Origin: Planctomycetota bacterium
GTDB lineage: Bacteria; Planctomycetota; Planctomycetia; Isosphaerales; Isosphaeraceae
Assembly (NCBI GenBank): GCA_021778575.1
Contig: JAJYCH010000074.1
Location: forward strand, 1 to 11,298
Reading direction: 5' to 3'
Length of the DNA: 11,298 bases
Shown: one piece after another, positions 1 to 7,136 of the stretch
Layout of the letters: the number at the start of each line of letters is the position of its first letter
How positions within the stretch are numbered: the first letter of the stretch is position 1
The notes under the pieces: model-generated
Databases searched by the model: none
Told to the model about the DNA's origin: nothing
The model's input: the letters and a program-made list of their open reading frames with translations, nothing else
Made by a program: the position numbers and the translations under genes

Positions 1-265
1 TGCCTTGCGTGTCGAATTGCTCCGCCCAGCCTGCGTTCATACCGATGCCCGCCGACGACACCGTCACTCCCGCCGACGTCCCTCCCGTGAACGTGACGGT
101 ATTGTCGAACTGTCCGACCGCCGTCAGTTCGATCGTGGCCCCGGCCGTACCTCCCGACGGGAAGAGATGGGTCAACGTCGGTGGTTTGGCGGATGAGGTC
201 GTGGTCAATCCGAACAGAAGGAGAACCGGAGTGAGGATGAACCTTGAACCGTGGCGGACGTTCAT
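1..265 (-). CDS. Secreted planctomycete pre-peptidase-type protein, N-terminal part (3' end off window)
   Basis: Reading leftward from an ATG at 265, the frame stays open for 88 codons to the window edge. It begins MNVRHGSRFI with a hydrophobic stretch (residues about 9-20) and a likely signal peptidase I site after SSA (residue 26). The mature part starts KPPTLTHLFPSGGTAGATIE, a beta-rich opening I recognise from large secreted planctomycete proteins with pre-peptidase C-terminal (PPC) domains encoded directly after DUF1501 genes. The ATG overlaps the DUF1501 stop by four bases (ATGA). An AAGGA lies 9 nt upstream inside the DUF1501 gene, so translational coupling is likely. The role is unknown. 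It is probably a cell-surface or periplasmic partner of the two neighbouring exported proteins. The family call rests on the opening motif and context only, since no complete domain is visible. Confidence 0.72.
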   Translation of the reverse strand, partial: MNVRHGSRFILTPVLLLFGLTTTSSAKPPTLTHLFPSGGTAGATIELTAVGQFDNTVTFTGGTSAGVTVSSAGIGMNAGWAEQFDTQG

Positions 266-1584
266 CCCATCAATTCCTTGATCGGGGTCGGGTCGCTGAC
301 GAGGTGGACCGGGCGACCGTTGGGAGCGTAGAGGATCTTGCCGGGGTCGATCCCGAGCTTGGCGTAAACGGTGCTGGCGAAGTTCTCGGGAGCGAGAATC
401 CGCTCGACGGCGGCGTAGCCTCGCGAGTCGGTCGCGCCGATGGCCTGGCCGCCGGGCGTTCCGCCGCCTGCGAACAGGACCGACATCGCGTTCGACCAGT
501 GGTCGCGGCCTCCTTTGCCGTTGATCTTGGGAGTCCGGCCGAACTCTCCGAGCGCGATGACCAGGGTCGTCGCGAGCATCCCGCGCTGGTCGAGATCGCT
601 GATCAGCGCGGCGATCGCCCCTTCAAATGCGGGCATCTTCTTGTCGTAGGCGTCGAAGAGGCTTTCGTGGTGGTCCCAGCCCCCCTCGTTCAAGGTGATG
701 AACGGGACACCGGCCTCGACCAGCCGACGGGCCAGGAGCGCCCGCTGACCGAAGGGGGTCCGGCCGTAGGCGTCACGGATCGAGTCGGGCTCGCTGTGGA
801 TATCGAAGGCTTTCTGGGCGGTGGGCGACGCCATCAGGTCGTAGCCCTGCTCGTAATAGTCGTCGAGGGCCAGGGCCGGGTCGCCGGCGGCCTTGTCGCT
901 GATTCTCTTGAAGCGGTCGACCTTCGATCGAAGGGCCTTGCGGTCGTCGACGCGTGTGATTTCGAGGTTGAGCGGCGGCGAGACGTCGCGAACCCGGAAA
1001 TCTTTCGAGGTCGGGTTATCGGGCACGACAAACGGAGCGTAGCGGGCTCCGAGAAAGTTCGGCCCGCCCGACCGGGTCATCGACGGAATCGAGAAGTAGG
1101 GCGGCAAGCCCCCTTTGGTCGCCTTTTCCATCGCCGTGGTCGAGCCCAGGCTGGGGTGGAAGCTGACGAATGCGCCGCAGCCGACCGGAATCCGGGGCGG
1201 AGCGCCGGTCATCAGGTAATGATTCCCCGCGCCGTGGTTGCCTTGATCGTGACGGATCGACCGGACAACGGCGAGCTTATCGGCGATCGCGCCGAGCTTT
1301 TTCATGTGGTGCGAGAACTGGATGCCGGGGACGTTGGTGCTGATCGGGTCAAACTTGCCGCGGATCTCGCCGGGAGCGGCCGGTTTGGGGTCGAAGGTCT
1401 CGTAATGGCTGGGTCCGCCGTCCATCCAGATCAGGATGACGGATTTCGCCTGCGCGGGAGAATCGGCCGAGGCTTCCCCTCGGAGCCGCAAGGCATCGAC
1501 CAGGCCGCCGCCGATCAGCGCCGATATGCCGAGCTTCAGGCAATCGCGTCGGGTTGTCCCGTTGCAGTTGGTGGATCGAGCCAT
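262..1584 (-). CDS. DUF1501 family protein, Tat-exported
   Basis: This 440-residue protein belongs to the DUF1501 family (PF07394), related to the alkaline phosphatase/sulfatase fold and abundant in planctomycetes. The substrate is not established. The N-terminus carries a twin-arginine signal: TRRDCLKLG with RR at residues 12-13, then a hydrophobic segment to about residue 32. Family motifs are WMDGGPSHYETFDPKP (53-68), HDQGNHGAGNH (112-122), GGWDHH (301-306), GEFGRTP (346-352) and GGRDHW (358-363). These Asp/His clusters suggest metal binding. The ATG at 1584 was chosen because it puts RR at the usual distance from the N-terminus. A GTG at 1653 would add 23 residues ahead of the signal. No strong ribosome binding site is visible. 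The 3' end overlaps the next gene by 4 bp. A TGGTAAACT at 1671-1679 in the upstream gap is a weak plus-strand promoter candidate for the opposing gene. Confidence 0.95.
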   Translation of the reverse strand: MARSTNCNGTTRRDCLKLGISALIGGGLVDALRLRGEASADSPAQAKSVILIWMDGGPSHYETFDPKPAAPGEIRGKFDPISTNVPGIQFSHHMKKLGAIADKLAVVRSIRHDQGNHGAGNHYLMTGAPPRIPVGCGAFVSFHPSLGSTTAMEKATKGGLPPYFSIPSMTRSGGPNFLGARYAPFVVPDNPTSKDFRVRDVSPPLNLEITRVDDRKALRSKVDRFKRISDKAAGDPALALDDYYEQGYDLMASPTAQKAFDIHSEPDSIRDAYGRTPFGQRALLARRLVEAGVPFITLNEGGWDHHESLFDAYDKKMPAFEGAIAALISDLDQRGMLATTLVIALGEFGRTPKINGKGGRDHWSNAMSVLFAGGGTPGGQAIGATDSRGYAAVERILAPENFASTVYAKLGIDPGKILYAPNGRPVHLVSDPTPIKELMG

Positions 1585-1698
1585 GGATTTCGAGACCCCG
1601 GTGGGAGGAGGGAAGGTCGGTTTCCGGGCCGGTCGGTGGGAAGTCTGGGTCACACTTCGAACCGGCTCGATGGTAAACTGGACGCTCTGGTTGTGAAA

Positions 1699-1717
1699 GC
1701 CCCAAACGAAGTGGGGC
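1699..1717 (-). other. Small hairpin in the gap between divergent genes
   Basis: A perfect 6-bp inverted repeat (GCCCCA / TGGGGC) with a 7-nt loop lies between the DUF1501 gene and the divergent membrane gene. Read on the minus strand it is followed by TTTC, so it could be a weak terminator or attenuator in a leader that runs from the DUF1549/DUF1553 gene into DUF1501. The U-tract is poor and the stem short, so the functional call is tentative. Confidence 0.25.
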
Positions 1718-1755
1718 GGCCTGGACTTTCGATCTCGGGACGGTGGAGTGGTCGC

Positions 1756-2193
1756 ATGTTTCGCAGTGTCTTCGGGGTCCTCGGCGGCTTGATGGCGGGT
1801 TTCTGGCTGATCCTGGGAATCACCAAGCTGGGTCAGCGGTTTTTTCCGCTTCCTACCGACCTTGTCGGACTCGATTTCAACAAGGTCGAGTCGTTCGAGG
1901 CCGCCGCGAGGTCAACTCCCACCGGAATGCTCATTTTCCTTGTGTTCGCCTGGGGGATCGGTACATTCGTCAGTTCGGGGATCGCGGCACGGATTGTTCA
2001 CTCGAACAAGATTGCCCACGGGATGATCGTCGGCGGCTTGTTCTTCTTCAATAGCCTCGGCCAGACGGTGCCCCTTCCTTATCCACTCTGGTTCAAGATT
2101 GTCGGACCCGCCGTCTTTCTGCCGATGGCCTATCTCGGTGCGAGGCTGGTGACTCTGGCACCGACGGAGAAGCCTCAAGGATTTCCTGAGTGA
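1756..2193 (+). CDS. Small four-helix integral membrane protein, function unknown
   Basis: This 145-residue protein begins MFRSVFGVLGGLMAGFW. The start is an ATG preceded by GGAG at 7 nt spacing (1745-1748). The reading frame is open much further upstream, but that part is antisense to DUF1501. Hydrophobic segments lie at about residues 3-23, 57-79, 86-102 and 111-131. A polar loop (about 26-55) separates the first two, and the tail is short and polar. The layout, including a glycine-rich second helix and a PLWFKIVGPAVFLPMAYLGARL ending (split here only for description), matches small uncharacterised membrane proteins I recall in planctomycetes and Bacteroidetes. No catalytic residues stand out. 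It is transcribed against its neighbours, and its stop lies 13 bp from the convergent DUF1549/DUF1553 stop, so it is probably its own transcription unit. Confidence 0.85.
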   Translation: MFRSVFGVLGGLMAGFWLILGITKLGQRFFPLPTDLVGLDFNKVESFEAAARSTPTGMLIFLVFAWGIGTFVSSGIAARIVHSNKIAHGMIVGGLFFFNSLGQTVPLPYPLWFKIVGPAVFLPMAYLGARLVTLAPTEKPQGFPE

Positions 2194-2206
2194 CCGATAC
2201 TTCCCG

Positions 2207-4393
2207 CTAATCCTCGAACACAAACTCCGGCGAGTTGATCAGCGCCCAGGCCAGATCTTCGAGGGCTCGCCGACGTCGTTTTGGTTCTTCGACCAGGGCT
2301 TTGCCGTAACTCGTCTCCTCGGCATCCGGGAACCGGTTGTAGACCAGCAGGTACAACTGCTCGACAACCTTCTCGGCAGAGAGATCCGAGCCGGCCAGGT
2401 GAGCAATCTTGCCGTCATCCGCGCTGATCTTTTGATGGATCAGCGGAGCATTCATCAGGTGCAGCGCCTGGACGACCGACGTGTCGGCGGTTCGTTCGCA
2501 AGGGGGGTCCTGGTTGGGATCGGGTCGGCCGAAGGTGTCGAGAAACAGCGACGTGTTTCGCGTGGTCCAGAGCGCGGAGGCCCGCGTTCCCGGTGGCGCG
2601 GCGTCGAGTGCCTCGGGAATTCCGGTGATGTCGACGATCGCGTCGAGCAGGACCTCGGCCCGGGGCCGCTGGCGGTAGTGACGCGAGAAGTTGCGGATAT
2701 CCGCGCTGTTGCGGTCGTTGGGATCGGACGAAAGCCCGTAGGTTCTCGACGTCATGATCGTCCGGATCAGATGCTTGAGGTCGTAGCCATGCTTCACGAA
2801 GTCGTCGGCAAGTGCTTCGAGAAGTGGGCCGTTGCTGGGTGGGTTGGTGGCCCGGAGGTCGTCCACCGGCTCGACGATCCCTCGGCCCATCAGTTCGGCC
2901 CAGGTCCGGTTGACGATCACCCGGGCGAAGTAGGGGTTGGTGGGCGAGGCGATCCAGCCGGCCAGGGCTTCGCGAGGGTCGACGTCGGGGTCGTCATCGA
3001 CCGGGGCCGAGCCGAAGAGAGGCTTCGGCGGGAGAACCTTGCCCGTCAGCGGATGCTTGACCGATCCTGACTTCTTGAGGAAGACGGTTTCTTCGCCCGC
3101 CGCGATCGGTGGAGCAATGGCCGCCCCCTTGTGGCCGACCCTCGCGAAGTAGGCCGAGAATTCGTAAAACTGCTCCTGTCCCCACGACTCGAACGGGTGA
3201 TGATGGCACTTCGCGCATTCGAGACGGATGCCAAGGAAGATCTGGCTGACGATCGTCGCGGCTTCCTCGGGTTCGCGGCGGTCACGCCAGACGACTGCGG
3301 CTCCGTCGCGATAGTTGCTGCCTCGGGCAGTGAGAATCTGCTTGACGAACTGGTCGTAAGGCATGTTGGCGCGGAACGCCGAGCGAATCCAGGCGTCGAG
3401 GTTCAGGACAGCCTTGATCCCCACGCGATACGGGTTCGGCCGGAGCAGATCCGCCCACTTGTTGGCCCAGTGGTCGGCGTACTCGGGCCGTCCGAGCAGT
3501 CGGTCGACCAGCTTGTCGCGCTTGAGCGGGTCGATATCGGCCAGAAAGGCGCGGGTCTCGTCGGGAGTGGGGAGTCGACCGATGGCGTCGAGATAGCTCC
3601 GCCGGTGGAAGGTCGCGTCGTTTGTCGTGCCCGAGGGGGCAATCCCGAGCTTCTTCAGCTTGGCGAGCACATGGTCATCGACGAAGTTCTTCGGGGTAAA
3701 GTCGGAATAGCTACCGTCGGGAATCTGACCAGGCAGCGGGATCAGCACGGCCGAATTGGCGAACATTCCCAAAAACCGGGCCGAGACCGTGGCCTCGCCG
3801 GGGATTGGCCCGGCCTTGACGTGTCCGTCGGCGTCGGTCGCAACCAGAGTCGAGTCGGTCGACTGGAACGCCGCGAGCGCGGTGACGTCGCGGGTCGAAC
3901 CATCGGAGTCGGTCGCCGTGACTTTGAGAGGGAATCCTTCGCCGGGCCGCAAGGTTCGTTCGGCGGGCTCGACCGCAATCTTGACCAGCTTCGGCGAATC
4001 GGCCGGGGTCCGGGGCATCCCGGTCTTGATCCAGTTGAGCAACGTCAGGTACGACGAAGAACCGGGTTCAAGCTTCCGGCCGCCGCCGTGCGGAACCTGC
4101 GCCGTGGCTTTCTGGAGGAACAGGCTTTGCTCGGGAGCGGCGGGGAAGACCCGGCGTCCTCGGGCCTCGAAGGCGATCGCGGAATGGTCGAAATCGGGGT
4201 CGAAACCGAGCAGCGAGAGCTGAAACCCGTTTTGACCCCGAGCCTTGCCATGGCAAGCCCCGGCATTGCAACCGAGCCGGGTGAGCAGCGGCTCGACATC
4301 ACGCTCGAACGTGACCCGATCTTCGGCCCATACAAGCTCCGAATCCATGGTCCACGCCAGTAACGAGATGAGAACTATCCGCGTTCGATTCAT
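2207..4393 (-). CDS. Exported DUF1549/DUF1553 protein with Ig-like domain and cytochrome-like Cys motifs
   Basis: This 728-residue protein has the standard planctomycete DUF1549 (PF07583) plus DUF1553 (PF07587) layout. A signal peptide covers residues 1-23, cut after VWA. A cytochrome-like segment follows with CNAGACHG (C42, C47, H48) and HGGGRKLE (102-109). A bacterial Ig-like (BIG2-type) domain spans about 137-220, DUF1549 about 235-420 with CAKCHHHP (C393, C396, H397), and DUF1553 about 470-715. The molecular function is not established, and the CxxCH at 393 is compatible with covalent haem. The ATG at 4393 is supported by GAGG 6 nt upstream (4400-4403), by the signal peptide beginning there, and by a good promoter at 4440-4468 that would sit inside any longer version starting at 4561. 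These proteins are normally paired with DUF1501. Here a plus-strand gene separates the two. Confidence 0.95.
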   Translation of the reverse strand: MNRTRIVLISLLAWTMDSELVWAEDRVTFERDVEPLLTRLGCNAGACHGKARGQNGFQLSLLGFDPDFDHSAIAFEARGRRVFPAAPEQSLFLQKATAQVPHGGGRKLEPGSSSYLTLLNWIKTGMPRTPADSPKLVKIAVEPAERTLRPGEGFPLKVTATDSDGSTRDVTALAAFQSTDSTLVATDADGHVKAGPIPGEATVSARFLGMFANSAVLIPLPGQIPDGSYSDFTPKNFVDDHVLAKLKKLGIAPSGTTNDATFHRRSYLDAIGRLPTPDETRAFLADIDPLKRDKLVDRLLGRPEYADHWANKWADLLRPNPYRVGIKAVLNLDAWIRSAFRANMPYDQFVKQILTARGSNYRDGAAVVWRDRREPEEAATIVSQIFLGIRLECAKCHHHPFESWGQEQFYEFSAYFARVGHKGAAIAPPIAAGEETVFLKKSGSVKHPLTGKVLPPKPLFGSAPVDDDPDVDPREALAGWIASPTNPYFARVIVNRTWAELMGRGIVEPVDDLRATNPPSNGPLLEALADDFVKHGYDLKHLIRTIMTSRTYGLSSDPNDRNSADIRNFSRHYRQRPRAEVLLDAIVDITGIPEALDAAPPGTRASALWTTRNTSLFLDTFGRPDPNQDPPCERTADTSVVQALHLMNAPLIHQKISADDGKIAHLAGSDLSAEKVVEQLYLLVYNRFPDAEETSYGKALVEEPKRRRRALEDLAWALINSPEFVFED

Positions 4394-4439
4394 CCTTCGC
4401 CTCAGCCGCGATTCGATTCGAGGGGTCTCGCACAACTTT

Positions 4440-4468
4440 ATTTTAACAGCTCTTGCGATAATTCTCAA
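4440..4468 (-). promoter_or_regulatory. Sigma70-type promoter for the DUF1549/DUF1553 gene
   Basis: On the minus strand, TTGAGA (4463-4468) and TAAAAT (4440-4445) are separated by exactly 17 nt in a locally AT-rich stretch. The predicted transcription start near 4433 gives a leader of about 40 nt before the ATG at 4393. The match to the vegetative consensus is good for a high-GC genome, and the placement fits the chosen gene start. It has not been tested. Confidence 0.55.
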
Positions 4469-4555
4469 ACAATCTTGGAACACTCGACGGAACGGAATCT
4501 GATTGATTTGCTTTCCGGGTTTTTTAATCGATTTAATGCAAACTGTTCCAGCCAG

Positions 4556-4585
4556 TTGCAACGTCCCTCTGGAGCTAACTATTCT
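4556..4585 (+). promoter_or_regulatory. Candidate promoter for the sialate O-acetylesterase gene
   Basis: TTGCAA (4556-4561) and TATTCT (4580-4585) are separated by 18 nt, in the intergenic region shared with the divergent DUF1549/DUF1553 promoter. A start near 4592 would give a leader of about 45 nt. Both boxes deviate from consensus, so this is weaker than the minus-strand promoter. A short CCTCT/AGAGG inverted repeat (4566-4590) overlaps the spacer and the -10 box and could be an operator, though it may be chance. Confidence 0.35.
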
Positions 4586-4636
4586 AGAGGATCGGCGTGA
4601 CTCGCCCGTCGCCCACCTTAGAGGAACTCCCGCGCC

Positions 4637-6589
4637 ATGATCGCCAGCATCACACTTGCCCTCGCCCTGATTGCCGGGCCGATGGCCGACGAAGGCCAGG
4701 GCCGGCCGTTTCTACATCCGCTTTTTACCGACCATGTCGTCCTTCAACGCGATGTTCCCGTGCCTGTTTGGGGTTGGGCCGAGCCGGGACAACGGATCAA
4801 GGTCGACCTTGCCGGTCAATCGGTCGAGACGACCGTGAATGACCAAGGGAAGTGGTTGGCGAAGCTCGGCCCTTATCCCGCTGGTGGCCCGCATGTACTG
4901 AGCGTGACGGGGCCGAAGTCGGTCGAGATCAAGGATATCCTGGTCGGCGACGTCTGGATTTGCTCGGGCCAGTCGAACATGGAATGGCCGCTCGCGGCGG
5001 CCGATAACGCGGCCGACGAGATCAAGGCGGCCAGCTATCCCAAAATCCGGCTGTTCACGGTGCCCAAGAAGATCGCGCTCGAGCCGTTGTCGACGGTCGA
5101 CGCCTCATGGGTGGTCTGTTCGCCCGAGACGGCCGGTGAATTCTCGGCGGTCGGCTACTTTTTTGGTCGTGAGCTGAACCGCGAGTTGAACGTGCCGATC
5201 GGCCTGATCGACTCAAGCTGGGGAGGCACGATCTGCGAGGCCTGGGCCAGCGCCGGGGCTCTGGAAGCGATGCCCGATTTCAAGAACCAGCTCGCCCAGA
5301 TCGAGACCGAGCGAGCCGAAGCGAACAAGCCGCCGATCAAGATCGAGGAGGCAATGGCCGCCTGGTGGAAAAAGAGCGACCCCGGATCGAGCGACCAACC
5401 CAACTGGGCCGATCCGAAGCTCGATACCGCCGAGTGGAAGACGATGAGCCTGCCCGGAATCTGGGAAGAAAAGGGGCATCGCGACTTCGACGGGATCGCC
5501 TGGTTCCGCAAGGAAATCATGCTGCCCGATGCCTGGGAAGGGAAGGAAACGACTCTCAGCCTGGGAGCGATCGACGACCGCGACACCACGTTCATCAATG
5601 GCACCCAGGTCGGCGAGATGAACAACTGGGCGGCCCCGAGAAGTTACAAGATTCCGGCCGGGATCTTGAAGGCCGGTCGGAACGTGATCGCCGTTCGAGT
5701 TCTTGATACCGCCGGCAACGGGGGTTTCTCGGGCGAAGAGAAGCTGATGAAGCTGACCCTGAACGACAACGATCAGGCCGAGCCGATCAGCCTGGCCGGT
5801 GACTGGTTGTACAAGATGTCGACGCCGTTCGGCCAGCTTTCGACCCCACCCGAGATGATGAACGACAACCCGAACCGGGTGACGGTGCTGTACAACGGGA
5901 TGATCGCGCCGCTCAAGCCGTTCCCGATCAAGGGGGCAATCTGGTATCAAGGGGAATCGAACGCGGGCCGTCCCGCGCAGTACCGCACGCTCCTGCCGAC
6001 GATGATCAAGGACTGGCGGGCGGCGTTCGAGGTCGGTGACTTCCCGTTCTATATCGTCCAGCTCGCCAATTACATGGACGTTCGTAAGGAACCCGTGGAT
6101 TCGATGTGGGCGGAACTCCGGGAGTCACAGTTCCTGACGACCCGGGCGTTGCCGAACGTTGGGATCGGACTGGCGATCGATATCGGCGATGCCAAGGACA
6201 TCCACCCCCGAAACAAGCAAGAGGTCGGCCGTCGGCTGGCCCTGAGCGCCCTGGCCAACGCCTTCGGCAAGGATATCGAGTTCTCGGGACCGGTCTTCAA
6301 GACCAAGGAAGTCCAGGGGAACAAGATCCGTCTGACCTTCGACCATCTTGGCGGCGGGCTGGTGGCCAAGGGCTCCGATAAACTCGACGGCTTCGCCATC
6401 GCTGGCGACGACGGCAAGTATTACTGGGCCGATGCCGTGATCGATGGCGAGAGCGTGATCGTCTCTTCGCCCAAGGTCGATAAACCAGCCGAGGTCCGTT
6501 ACGCCTGGGCCGATAACCCGGTCTGCAACCTCTATAACCAGGTCGGTCTTCCTGCGGTTCCGTTCCGGACCAGCGCGCCGAAGGATTGA
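4637..6589 (+). CDS. Secreted sialate O-acetylesterase (SGNH/SASA family)
   Basis: This 650-residue esterase is predicted to remove O-acetyl groups from sialic acids or related acetylated sugars outside the cytoplasm. A short signal peptide covers residues 1-17, cut near PMA-DE. The split SASA catalytic domain (PF03629) shows GQSNMEWPL (nucleophile S113), an SSWGGTICEAW block (193-203), GAIWYQGESNAG (433-444) and DIHPRNK (D521, H523), as expected for the SGNH hydrolase catalytic set. Between the halves, about residues 258-380, lies a beta-rich segment (WADPKLDTAEW, AWFRKEIMLP, FINGTQVGEMNNW) like the galactose-binding sugar-binding domain of GH2 enzymes. This is the common arrangement in bacterial sialate O-acetylesterases of this length. 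The start has GAGGAA 10 nt upstream. It is a single-gene unit, divergent from DUF1549/DUF1553 and followed by a terminator. The true substrate could be an acetylated plant or algal polysaccharide. Confidence 0.95.
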   Translation: MIASITLALALIAGPMADEGQGRPFLHPLFTDHVVLQRDVPVPVWGWAEPGQRIKVDLAGQSVETTVNDQGKWLAKLGPYPAGGPHVLSVTGPKSVEIKDILVGDVWICSGQSNMEWPLAAADNAADEIKAASYPKIRLFTVPKKIALEPLSTVDASWVVCSPETAGEFSAVGYFFGRELNRELNVPIGLIDSSWGGTICEAWASAGALEAMPDFKNQLAQIETERAEANKPPIKIEEAMAAWWKKSDPGSSDQPNWADPKLDTAEWKTMSLPGIWEEKGHRDFDGIAWFRKEIMLPDAWEGKETTLSLGAIDDRDTTFINGTQVGEMNNWAAPRSYKIPAGILKAGRNVIAVRVLDTAGNGGFSGEEKLMKLTLNDNDQAEPISLAGDWLYKMSTPFGQLSTPPEMMNDNPNRVTVLYNGMIAPLKPFPIKGAIWYQGESNAGRPAQYRTLLPTMIKDWRAAFEVGDFPFYIVQLANYMDVRKEPVDSMWAELRESQFLTTRALPNVGIGLAIDIGDAKDIHPRNKQEVGRRLALSALANAFGKDIEFSGPVFKTKEVQGNKIRLTFDHLGGGLVAKGSDKLDGFAIAGDDGKYYWADAVIDGESVIVSSPKVDKPAEVRYAWADNPVCNLYNQVGLPAVPFRTSAPKD

Positions 6590-6608
6590 TCGGACGATCG
6601 GAATCGAT

Positions 6609-6650
6609 CGAGGCTCACCCGACCGCTCGACCGGGATGGCGTGAGCCTCG
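6609..6650 (+). terminator. Hairpin terminator after the acetylesterase gene
   Basis: A perfect 10-bp inverted repeat (CGAGGCTCAC / GTGAGCCTCG) encloses a 22-nt GC-rich loop and begins 20 bp after the esterase stop. It is followed by TTCATTTC, a weak U-tract. Position and stem strength support a transcription end. The poor U-tract means it may need help from Rho or other factors. Confidence 0.7.
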
Positions 6651-7136
6651 TTCATTTCGAAGTCTTGTCATCAGAATCGAAGGCCACCGACCGGACTTTT
6701 CAGGAGCCGGAGCGTTTTCGATGCTCCCGCGACAAGATGAGCGATGATGATCAGTGAGAGGGGATAACGACCTGTTCGGATCAGGTTGGGTCGGATCTGA
6801 CCGGTGTCACGCCGCCAGCGTCGCGAGGACCCCAGATCATCAAGGGAAAAGTCAGCGGATTCGGCGGGGCATTCAAGAACGAGCTGGGTCATCGGAGCGG
6901 CTAATCTTTCGAGGGAGGGCGGAGGCTTCATTGGACGTCGCAGTTCAGGTTACACGTGGCTGCGGCACAACTCGCAACCAACGCACGCATGATTTAGTGT
7001 ATGCATAAGTTCAAAACGGAACGTTCCGTTGTTGTTCAGTTCGTTTTATCATCACGATCGATCGAAAAATTGACAGAGATGTTTGCTTCGCGAAACCGAG
7101 GCTCCAATCATCCGAGCCACAGCTTATTTCTCTGCT
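6651..7136. other. Convergent intergenic region, no convincing gene
   Basis: These 486 bp lie between the 3' ends of the acetylesterase gene and the FtsK-like gene. No frame shows a recognisable protein. The left part is GC-rich and the right part (about 6960-7136) is clearly AT-richer than the neighbouring genes. Contents seen: a 5-bp-stem hairpin with a 7-nt loop at 6770-6786, a perfect 16-bp palindrome at 7015-7030, a lone TTGACA at 7070-7075 with no -10 partner, and a 5-bp hairpin at 7100-7118 that may be a weak terminator for the FtsK-like gene. It could hold a decayed gene or a small RNA, but nothing visible proves either. Confidence 0.6.
7015..7030. repeat. Perfect 16-bp palindrome, candidate operator
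   Basis: AACGGAACGTTCCGTT reads the same on both strands over all 16 bases with no spacer. The flanks do not extend the symmetry. It sits in the AT-rich part of a region where both flanking genes end, about 107 bp from the FtsK-like stop. A dimeric regulator site is the usual meaning of such symmetry, but no promoter or gene start is visible beside it. It does not match the LexA boxes known to me. Confidence 0.6.

Noticed and set aside
1585..1653. GTG-start extension of the DUF1501 gene
   Set aside because: It would place 23 extra residues before the twin-arginine motif, which normally lies close to the N-terminus.
244..1755. Long plus-strand open frame continuous with the membrane protein gene, which would give a 649-residue product
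   Set aside because: It is antisense to the DUF1501 gene and its translation is Arg/Gly/Val-rich without any family motif. The real gene begins at the ATG at 1756, which has a ribosome binding site.
3131..4363. 410-codon plus-strand open frame
   Set aside because: It lies wholly antisense to the DUF1549/DUF1553 gene. The composition is typical of high-GC shadow frames.
4394..4561. 56-codon N-terminal extension of the DUF1549/DUF1553 gene
   Set aside because: It would bury the signal peptide and overlaps the best promoter in the window.
5213..5950. 245-codon minus-strand open frame
   Set aside because: It is antisense to the middle of the acetylesterase gene, with no recognisable motif.
6770..6786. 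tRNA T-arm-like hairpin (5-bp stem, 7-nt TTCGGAT loop)
   Set aside because: No matching acceptor, D or anticodon arms can be placed upstream, and the conserved loop A is replaced by G.
6671..6931. 86-codon minus-strand open frame after the acetylesterase gene
   Set aside because: It has one hydrophobic stretch (SLIIIAHLVAGA) but no recognised family or convincing ribosome binding site. It could be a short gene or a remnant, but I cannot support it.
7070..7075. Consensus -35 box TTGACA
   Set aside because: No -10-like hexamer lies at 16-18 nt spacing and no plus-strand gene follows.
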